Positions 55,405 through 64,000 of a DNA stretch of 64,000 bases are shown here, piece after piece; the stretch's first letter is position 1; the number at the start of each line of letters is the position of its first letter. Position numbers and translations under genes: made by a program. The stretch lies in the NCBI GenBank assembly GCA_027625915.1, contig JANTQA010000023.1:22816001-22880000 (forward strand), read 5' to 3'. The stretch comes from Anaeramoeba flamelloides (taxonomy: Eukaryota; Metamonada; Anaeramoebidae). The notes under the pieces were generated by a model. It saw only the letters and a list, made by a program, of their open reading frames with translations, ran no database searches and was not told where the DNA came from.

Positions 55405-55830
55405 ATGGGATCAACAAACAACAAAGGCATCAAAATCGTGGGATCTTTCTTACAAGACTACTTCCAAATCTTTTATCGAACCAGCACCCCTATGCTCTTA
55501 ATCAAACGAAAAAAATTTGGTTTAGTCGAAGCAAATGAAAGCTTTTTCAAACTTACAGGATTAACACGCTCGAAAAGCAATTCCACGTCTTCGATCCTGT
55601 CCATTTTTCCAGAAACACAACCATTTTATCAAAACAAGAAAACTATTGATTTTTTAAAACAAAAGCTTTACTCACAAAACAAGAAGGGATCAAGCAACAA
55701 AAAAATTGAATTTGTGGTGACTTGTAAACAAAAAGATGGAAAACTTTTTGATACGCTAATGTCGATCACACCTATACAGCTTTGGAAAAATAAAGTCTAC
55801 CAAGTTCTCTTTAGCCCAATCCAAAATTGA
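55405..55830 (+). CDS. small PAS-domain-like protein
   Basis: A 141-residue protein consisting of little more than one PAS-like fold, a class that senses ligands or mediates protein interaction. Visible features: STPMLLIKRKKFGLVEANES, the first beta-hairpin with the glycine and Asn/Glu that open a PAS domain; FFKLTGL helix; a disordered Ser/Thr loop; KIEFVVTCKQKDGKLFDTL with the strand-turn-strand of the second half; and KVYQVLFSPIQN as the last strand. No kinase or other partner domain is attached. The ATG at 55405 is preferred over an upstream TTG-begun frame because residues before it are Phe/Ile/Leu-rich low complexity. The fold call rests on pattern, not a search. The 3' flank has no further exon I can see. 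Confidence 0.75.
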   Translation: MGSTNNKGIKIVGSFLQDYFQIFYRTSTPMLLIKRKKFGLVEANESFFKLTGLTRSKSNSTSSILSIFPETQPFYQNKKTIDFLKQKLYSQNKKGSSNKKIEFVVTCKQKDGKLFDTLMSITPIQLWKNKVYQVLFSPIQN

Positions 55831-56217
55831 GATGACTAACCTCACATTTGTAATTAGATCAATTAAATTGCTTGGATTATCGATTTCTCATAGTTTTATT
55901 TCTTTTTTCTTGGATATTTTAATGACAAAACTGAGATTTTTACTTTCCAATTTTGTCACACTTTTCATTTTTCTTTTTATTAGTTAAAATTTCACTTTCA
56001 CACCTTATACACTAAACTTTTTTTTTTTTTAAGACTCTTCATTTAGATATAGAATTACACATCTTTATGTATTATTACTGTTTTTTTCATTTCTTTTAAA
56101 AACGAATGAACCCTCAACCTAACATATTTGGGTATTGTAAATAAAAATAAATAAATCCACAAATTTTTTTTTCTTGTTGTGATTGTTTTTTTTTTTTTAT
56201 TTTGTTTCCTCTTTTAA

Positions 56218-56769
56218 GGTTTACAATCCCTGAAATTGGAAAGAAGATTATCTTGTATTGTGTGCAGTGACTTGTTAATTTGGTTCTTAGCTGATCGATC
56301 TTGTGGTTGGTATTAGTTTTATTAGTGTTTCAAAATGGTAATTTTTGACAATTTAATTTTTTTTTTCCAAAACCAGAATGAATAGGTTATAAGATTCATA
56401 GATTGGTAGTGTGTTTAAGAATAACTTTTGAATTTTGGGTTGTAGAAAAGAATCGTGATTTATTTTTTGTAAATGAACTTTATGAAAAGAAATTGTTTTT
56501 TAAAAGCATTGAATAAAACCAAACCTAATTAAAAATTTCAATCAACAACCCACAAACCCCATTTTATTATAACTTAAGTTCCATCTAATTAATCTTACCC
56601 TCTTCATTTCTGATTTCGGAAATCCAAAAAATAAATTGTCAAAAATTACCATTTTGAAGCACTTTTAAAACTCATACCAAGCACAAGATCGATCAGCTAA
56701 GAATCAAATTAACAAGTCACTGCACACAATACAAGATAATCTTTTTTCAAATTTCAGGGATTGTAAACC
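56218..56769. mobile_element. 552-bp TTAA-flanked MITE, copy 2
   Basis: TTAA at 56214-56217 and 56770-56773. The ends GGTTTACAATCCCTGAAATT and its complement are near-perfect, with an arm of about 130 bp including TTCTTAGCTGATCGATCTTG and its inverse. One bp longer than 40368-40918. No protein. Confidence 0.85.
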
Positions 56770-57004
56770 TTAATTTGGCTGTAGTATACTTTGATAAAGA
56801 ATTCGTTAGTCCCGAAACCCAATTATTATTTTTTTTTTTTGCGATATTTTATTTTGGAAAAAATCTTTAATTAAGGACCACCTTCCCACCCTGGAATATG
56901 TAAAAGTTGTTGTGTTATTTTCCATTAGCTACTCAAAATAAATTTTCTTTCTGAAGAAATTGGACAAAAAAATTACTCATTTCGATTTCAAAGCTAAAAT
57001 AAAA

Positions 57005-57396
57005 GTGCAAAAAGTGATTTCTTAATATTTTAAGTTTTTTTTACTAAATTTGTCATTTTTACAAAAACTATAAAATTTTCCAATGAGTCCCACTGTAGAA
57101 GGTTTTTCGTCAACAAACATGGGATTTTTAAGAGCAAAAAATTCGATTTAATAATAGAATAAAAATATTGGTGGCTGAAACAGAAATTGAAAAATAGAAA
57201 ATAATTTTCAGAAATCAAAAAACAAAAACAACCTCAAACATTTGTATTCAAAAATTAAATTGTTTTTTTTTTGCTATTAGAAACCTTAAGTTCATTGGCA
57301 CCCCCCATCGGGGTACATAGGAAAAGTTTCATAGTTTTTGTAAAAATGACAAATTTAGTAAAAAAACTTAAAATATTAAGAAATCACTTTTTGCAC
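57005..57396. mobile_element. 392-bp inverted-repeat element
   Basis: Arms of about 78 bp are almost perfect complements (GTGCAAAAAGTGATTTCTTA and onward, to AAAAACTATAAAATTTTCC). The centre contains CCCCCCATCGGGG. There is no coding capacity and no second copy in this window. A weaker inverted pair (ATGACTG...GAAGTA) lies just downstream at about 57466-57605. Confidence 0.75.
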
Positions 57397-57605
57397 ATGT
57401 GAATCAACACAAACAAACAAAAAATATATATCAAATTTTTTATTAGAATTTAAAAGTTCAAAAAAATGACTGATTGAAGTAGCCACTATAAAGTCCAAAT
57501 TTTCACTTTTTTGTAATTCTGAAGAGGATCAGAAAATAACATTTTTTACTTTGGTTGTAATTTATTGATTTTTATTATTTTTGGTACTTCAGTCATTAGA
57601 TTTTT

Positions 57606-59171
57606 TAAATTGTTTTTTTTCAAAGTCTCAAAAAAATATTACAATAGAATGGTGAGTTGAATTACTTAAAATAGTATTCCGAATACTGAATGACTTATCT
57701 TATATCCTTATCTCAATATTCTCTTCTGAAATTTATTTTTTTCCTATATTTTTGAATTTTATAATGATTGAATTTTTTTTAATCAGGGCAACAAAAAGCA
57801 ATAAGATAGATTTTTTTATTAGTGGCATCTAGGATTAATGGAATTTATTTAAAAAGAAAAATAATATTATAATTGGGAGAATCACAAAAGGAAATATGAA
57901 TAGGGCTTTAAAAACTGGAAGAATTCAAAAAAAATAATAATTATCCCAAAACATATTTGGTTAGGGGTTTAAATACTCCCTTTTGCGGAATTTGATTAGT
58001 GGACTTGATTATATTTTATCAAAATTTAAATCACACAATAGATCTAATTTTTATTTTAAAATTTCAAAATAACACCCCCCAAAAAAAAAAAAAAAAAAAA
58101 AAAAAAATATTTATAATAAAAAAAATAAAAGTCGAACAAATTTTATCATTTCTCTATTCTTTTTTTTATTCTTTAACATTAAAAAAAAAAAAAAATAACA
58201 AATACTTATTTTAAAAAATTTTTTTAGAGAATCTATGATCACACACAACTAAAATAAAATACTTTTTTCTCATCTCTCTCAAATTTTTATCATGTCTTAT
58301 GGTGTAGCTACCCCCTTAAATAAATAACAATTATTTACTCTAGATTTCAAAAATATCTAGTCATTTTTTCTAAAATTTATTTCAAAAATAAATACATATA
58401 TCTTGTTATTAGAGGTTTTTCTAAACTTTATTTTTCCAAAACAAATTTATTTTAGATAAATTTTTTATTAACAAAAAATATATATTACTTAAACTTGAAT
58501 AACCAAATAAAAATCAAATTTCTATTTGCAATTTTTATACCAATCCCTAATTAATAGATTTTTCATTCCTTTTTTCAAAATCAGCAAAAATAGTTTCAGT
58601 TTATTATCTATTTTTTTTTTTTTTTACTAGTTTATTGATCAACAATTCTCATCTATTTTTTAATATAAATACTAATTAAAACCATTTTTGTTCTTTTTAG
58701 TCTATTATTAGTAAAAAGAAAAAAAATAACCAAAATTGTAGTGAAAGATATAGATTATTTATTATTCACAAATCATTAGGATAAATTAATTTTGAAATAA
58801 ATCCAAGTGATAATATTTCAATTTCTATTATATTTTACTTGGATTGAAAATTTCAATCTACTAAATAGAACCATTTATAAAGACTGTATTAGATGGAATG
58901 AAGTAATATAATTTTCAGACTTTTTTAACAAAATCTATAAAATTTACCTTTTAGAAAAAATAATCAGAAGAAAAAAAAAAGAAAATGTAAAAATCATCAA
59001 AATGTGTTCTTTATTTTAATTAATAAATTCGAACGATAATAAAAAAAAATTTAAGTTAAAGAAATAACTCTTTAAAATAGATTTTAAAAAAAAATAATTA
59101 AATTGATTGAGAAAAAAAGAAATGATCCAAAATAAACTGAAAATTCAAAGGAACATCAATTCCTTTTACCT
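57606..59171. other. intergenic, no gene seen
   Basis: 3' flank of the EML-like gene on the minus strand. An A run at 58080-58107 and other homopolymers. No repeat copy recognised. Confidence 0.45.
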
Positions 59172-62100
59172 TTAAATTTTTTTCCATTGGAAAATACATT
59201 GGTCAAATCCACCAACAGAGATTAGATGAGTAGAGTGTAAGAATTTAACATTAAAAACTTGGGAAGCATGCCCACTTAATACGATAGGCGCTTTATTACT
59301 ATTATTTGGGAAGGGAACAATTTTAATCTTCTTTGAGCTGCTTTCCCCTGAACAGAACATGCCATTTACCAAATGCCCAGAATTTAGATTAGGTATTTGT
59401 TTATAAAGTGGGATATCATTTGAATCCCATTGCATGGTATTGTTTCTGATTTGTTTCATTTCGACTAATGACCAAATTTTTGATGATTGTATACTTCCAA
59501 CTTTTAAATGTATACTATCCTGCGACCAATCTAAGCCGATTGCCGATGGCAGACTAAATTTCACTAATCTACGGAATGAGTTCTGGGAGTCATATAACAG
59601 CACCTGCCCGTTTTCATATAATATAGCCAAATATTTTGTATTTGGAGAAAATTTCATCGAAACGATACCACAGGTGGTGTCCTTTTTATTTGAAATTTGC
59701 TTAAGTGAATGTGAATGACATACAATAAATTCTCCATCTCTCAGGCCTACAGCTAGAAATTCTCCATTCTTAGAATAAGTTGCGATCCGTGGTTGCCCAT
59801 TAACACCAATTCTTGCCAATGTTTTTTTTTCATCAGCAGACCAGATATGAACTGATCGATCATCACTCGCTGAAACAAATTGGTTTTTTGTAGGATGGCA
59901 TGCCAATCCATGTACATCAGACGAATGGCTAATATTTATAAAAAAAAAATAAAAAAAATTATTAAAAGAATGAAATTGGAAGATCAATAAATTTTGTTTC
60001 ATTTTTTTTTTGGAAAATTAAATAAAAGTCGTTTTTAAAAAGAATAAAAAAAAAAAAAAAAACAGACTTTAAAAAGTTTCTATCAAAAGATTTTATAACT
60101 CAAATAGAGCATTTTTCTGAAGAGGATTTATTAAAACGTCAAGTGTTCACCTTTTGAAAATGACTTGACTTGGAATAATTGTTTTTAACCAATATAATCA
60201 TTAGTACCAATCCCACAATTGTGAAAATTATTAATAGTTTGTCAAAATTAATTTTTCAAATATTTTTTTTATGAACCTTTATTAATTTGAAATTTTACTA
60301 AAAAATTTGCAAAAAGACAGGTCAATTTAATTTTTAAACTTGTTTATATTAAAATAAATTTTAAAATGACTTTTTCAAAAGTTTTATTCGTCATTTATTG
60401 ATTCTTAATATTAATACAATTTGTTTGTTTATTGGGGATCAATTTAACAAAAGATTGAAAATTTTTTGATCTTAATTTTATATGAAATTTGTTTTTTAGT
60501 GAGAAAAATGGTGGTTATGTTTTTCTTTTCTTAAGGGACTAATCTCTATTAAATATTTTTACCTAAATTTAATAGAGATTGAAAAAATTATTTGACAATT
60601 ACTTTGATTTGAAAGACCCCTGTTTATTTTTAATATTAAACATATTTCTAGATCAGGAATCCTTATTGAGTTATTGGTCAAAAAAAATAATAATAGAGAC
60701 TAGTCCCTTAATAAAAATTATTTTTTCCTTAGAGGCTTATTCTTTACATAAATTGAGAATAAGATGAGAAACTGATAAATTTATTTAAAAAAAAAACTTT
60801 TTTTTTTATTCTTTCAAGCATTTTTTATTAAAAACTTATAATTCGATTTACATCACCTTATTTTCAAAAAGCGAAGAAATCCTACAAAATTTAAAATATT
60901 TGATAAACAAATTAACTCCTTTTTTGAAAAAATATAATTTCTCAATTCTAAACAGTGTGAAAAATGAGAATTGTGTTAAAATGTGGTATTAATTAAATTC
61001 ATATCAAGGATTGAAACGTTTTTTTTTCCATGAATATTGACAATCACCCTTTTTACAAAATAATTAAATTACAACTGTTTAAATTAAAATATTTTTGTTT
61101 GAAAGAGAACAACCTTAAAACACCTTTCAATCATTTGTTTTAGACTTTAAATTGACTTTACCTAATTTTTTCATTTTTCATTTTTACATTTTTTTGGTTC
61201 TTGTTTGTTTCTTTAAGACGATAAACAAAAGGAACTCAACCTAAAACAAAATTCGAGAAATTTAATTGCTTTTATTTCTTTTTCCAAAAGTAGAGATCTC
61301 ATTCCCAAAAAGTTTTCACAATAAACAGGGGTGGGATTTAAACAAAGTTGGAAAAACCCTTTTTTCAGAAATGTATAGCATCCTCTTGAAAACAAAAAAA
61401 CTTCTTAAAAAACTAACAAAATCTGGAAAACTTTGAAATCTTTTTTAAAGAATAAGAAAGTAGTTAACGATGATAGTTATTTAAGTAATAAAAAAAAAAA
61501 CATCAAAATTGATAACAGGCCAAATTTTCCATGCAGCCAATTCTCCATTAGGAAAGAAACTTAATTTTCATTGTCTTCCCACCAAACAATCAGATCTAAT
61601 TTGAATGGTGATCAAAAAGACAAATAAAAAAACGGTTTTTACTTTGAAGAAAGATCATAGGTAACAAATTGGAAAAAAGTTGTGTTTCATGATGAATGAT
61701 GGTTTTAATAAATCATAAAAAAATAGAAATATTTGGCCAAGAGTTATTCAGAGATGATATCATTTTTTCAAGTCTTTGGATTTTGATGAGATATTTAGTT
61801 TTTTTTTTTTCAGTAAATTTCTAGTAATCTTAGTTTTATATAAAGCAAAGTATAATTTTTTTTTAATTTGATTTTATGTTCCTTTATTTAATTTTTTTGG
61901 AAAATATTATAAAGAAATATTACTAGTGCGTTAAGTGACAAAATTAATTTTTTATGTTTCTTTTAAACCAAAAATAATTTTGTCTGAAAATAAAATGATT
62001 AATGTAAAAATTTGTTGTAATCTTTCAAACAAATTGAATTTATTTTTGACGAATAAGTGAATTTAACATTTTGTTCACTTTATAAAGAAAGTCTCTATTT

Positions 62101-63444
62101 GATAAATGTTTCAAAAGTGAAAAAAAGTATTATTATTTAAATTCTTTTGACTATTAAAGTTTTAGTATTTATTGTGTCGTCGATAAATATATTGCTTGAA
62201 TTTTGAAAAATTCAAAAAAAAAAAATTAAAAGAAAGAGAGACAGAAAGAAAAAAAAAGAAAAGGAGAGACAGAAAGAAAAAGAAAAAGAAAAAGAGAAAA
62301 AAAAGAAAAACACTTACGAAAAAATTAACATTTCTGATTTATTGGAATTCAAATCAGATAACCAAATTTGATTTTTCATTGTACCTGCGACAATTTTATT
62401 ATTAAAAATATCAATCGCTCTCATTGGACCAGCAATGATTGAAGAAATTTTTTTTGTCAAAGAAAATTCAGAATTCCAGATATTGATTTTACCGTCTTTG
62501 CCGCCTGAAATGATTGAACCGTCTTGGAGGCATCTTACGACTATACAAGGTCCGACATGGGCCTTAAACTTCTGCGAAACCATCTTATTGTCTTGTGACC
62601 AAACGTAAACAACGCCTGATCTCGATCCAGTTAAAACATCGCCGTTATCTGAAATTGAAAGAGATAAAAGCATTGTATCGTCTCTGCCTTGGAAGGTGCC
62701 AGGAATACTGCTGATGGAGTAATCATTTGCAATTTTCAAAAACTGGATATGCTTAATACCACAGATGACAAATGTTGATCCGTCGTTTGGATCAAAATGA
62801 GCGCACAGAACTTTGTTTCCGGGGCCCTCTGCAGATGAAATTAATTGCCCCGTTTCCCAATTCCAGAGACAGATTGTATGTTTGCTATCTAGCCCAACAG
62901 TGACCAACAAATTGCCAGATGATGAAAATGCTAAGCAGGAAACACCTTTACCATGGTTAGGGTTCAGTTCCGAAATCGTTTCACAGGTTTCAGTATCCCA
63001 TACGCAAATTTTGTCTTCGCCATCTTGCCCGGTTGCGACAACTCTCTTATTTGGATGAATGGCATTGCACGAAATGGTACCGTTATGTGTTTTATAAAAT
63101 TTTTGTTTTTGGGTTGTTGGGTTGTAAACAATGCCCACTGCCGCTGCATAATATACAATTTCGCCAGTGGAAGTAAAATGAATATTATTTCGATCATCAC
63201 CACGATATCCATACACAAATTCTAATTCATAATTCATTCCGTTTGTGCTTGTGCTTGTGCTTGTGTTTTTATTTCTATTATTAAGTGGTAATTTTGGTTT
63301 TACCAATACTTGGGTTTTTGTTTGCGTTTCTTTATTATTTAAATTTTGTAAGAATTGTGGTTTTTTAGGTAACTTTGGTAATTCTTTTTGCTTGAAGCCA
63401 TTGTTGTTGTTGCTGCTGCTGATGTTATTGTTATTGTTTCTTTG

Positions 63445-63475
<31 letters not shown>

Positions 63476-63930
63476 GATCTTGTTTCTCTTCCTCTGTTTG
63501 GATCATTATTTAATAATGAAGAAAATAATTCATTATTTTCAAGTCTATTTTCTTTTTGTTGGGTAGTTCTTGTTCTTGTTTTTAATAAATCAAAAGGATC
63601 GGTGGATTTTTTTGTTGAATTCAAAGCTTTTTCTAAAGATAATTTTTGATTACTGAGCTGTTTTAATAAACTATCGAGATTATTATCATTTTTTTTCGCA
63701 CTTGATTCAAATTCATTATTGTTCATTAAATCAAAAGGTGATACCTCGTTTTGTTTTTTTTGCAATTGCTTTTGAAGTGACTTTGGCTGATTAGATTTCA
63801 TTAGACTTATATTTCTTTTTGGTACTTGTGGTATTGTTGTATTTTCTGTTTTTTCAAGTAATTGAATCAATTTTGATTTCCTTCTTCCAATTTGTGGTGG
63901 CTTTTCTTGTTTTGTATTATTTATTAACAT
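59172..63930 (-). CDS. EML/EMAP-like WD-repeat microtubule-associated protein
   Basis: Echinoderm microtubule-associated protein-like (EML) family, which binds tubulin and microtubules. Two exons, 62318-63930 and 59172-59928, with a 2389-bp intron, give 789 residues. Residues 1-230 are low complexity (Gln/Asn/Thr/Lys) with two repeated short motifs, SPFDLM and DPFDLL. The HELP/TAPE core begins with LEFVYGYRGDDRNN and GEIVYYAAAVGIVYN. It is followed by WD-type blades (VVATGQDGEDKICVWDTET, LLVTVGLDSKHTICLWNWE, GSIISGGKDGKINIWNSE). The intron falls between IF and SHSSDVHGLACHP, a natural blade boundary, and is phase 2. The last blades (VSASDDRSVHIWS, ISVGGFDQCIFQW) run to the stop. There is no long coiled coil of the human EML1-4 type. 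Intron contents include a 173-bp TTAA element and a Tc1 relic. Confidence 0.93.
60535..60707. mobile_element. 173-bp TTAA-flanked MITE, copy 2
   Basis: TTAA at 60531-60534 and 60708-60711. Ends GGGACTAATCTCTATTAA and complement of TAATAGAGACTAGTCCC. It sits in the EML-gene intron and overlaps a 62-codon frame that is not a gene. Confidence 0.82.
61640..61725 (+). pseudogene. relic of a Tc1-type transposase
   Basis: The plus strand near 61660 reads NWKKVVFHDE-stop-WF, aligning to NWKNVVFSDESWF around the first catalytic Asp of the intact transposase at 18722-19907. The surrounding frame is destroyed. It lies in the EML-gene intron. Confidence 0.5.
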
Positions 63931-64000
63931 TGTGATTTTCTTTTTAATATTTTTGATGTTTTGTTTATTATTGTTTAAAAATAAAATAACGAAATGAGAG
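63931..64000. other. 5' flank of the EML-like gene
   Basis: Seventy bases upstream of the start codon to the window edge; too short to assign a promoter. Confidence 0.4.

Noticed and set aside
63245-63649. 134-codon plus-strand Leu/Val-rich frame
   Set aside because: Shadow of Thr/Asn/Gln repeats in the EML-like gene; would be mistaken for a membrane protein.
1-64000. tRNA, rRNA, snRNA genes and CRISPR arrays
   Set aside because: I looked for B-box-like GGTTCGAAT words, rRNA cores and regularly spaced repeats and found none that hold up; the one B-box-like word (in 12891-13082) does not fold as a tRNA.

Overview
This is a very AT-rich, gene-poor stretch of a eukaryotic nuclear genome, read with the standard genetic code. 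It has spliceosomal introns (GT...AG) from 95 bp to over 6 kb. Seven host genes occupy small islands, and most of the rest is introns and intergenic DNA filled with short inverted-repeat transposons, retrotransposon relics and homopolymer tracts. The Asn/Gln/Ser/Thr-rich disordered protein segments, acidic tracts and an orphan PAS-like protein suggest a free-living amoeboid protist. Anaeramoeba is my best guess from protein style only; I cannot prove it, and another AT-rich amoebozoan or metamonad is possible.

Layout. 1-6.5 kb: no confident gene, but hairpin repeats, a foldback element and weak coding-like blocks. 6.57-7.50 kb (+): unknown acidic protein. 7.9-10.1 kb: an 800-bp foldback element, a possible orphan exon and another inverted-repeat element. 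11.09-25.03 kb (-): a complete seven-exon importin-alpha gene whose introns hold a Tc1-like transposon with an intact spliced transposase, two degraded LINE-type retrotransposon ends, and at least eight small inverted-repeat elements. 28.14-33.19 kb (+): a three-exon Sec14/CRAL-TRIO protein whose first intron carries three copies of one TA-flanked element. 36.97-38.90 kb (-): transcriptional adaptor ADA2. 41.86-42.69 kb (+): ribosome-biogenesis factor NIP7. 47.89-48.89 kb (-): unknown Cys-pair, low-complexity protein. 49.4-53.9 kb: relics and small elements. 55.41-55.83 kb (+): small PAS-like protein. 59.17-63.93 kb (-): an EML/EMAP-type WD-repeat microtubule-associated protein.

The recognised host genes are unrelated housekeeping functions (nuclear import, lipid exchange, SAGA-type transcription, 60S assembly, microtubules) and form no pathway or operon. 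The most interesting material is the repeat landscape. At least three short families are flanked by TTAA (about 551, 173 and 115 bp), and there is a TA-flanked family of about 490-530 bp, a 225-bp-arm foldback element, a tandem hairpin family, and nested or chimeric insertions. Splice junctions were inferred by eye from reading frame, GT/AG and protein-family continuity. Family names come from recognised motifs; no database search was possible.
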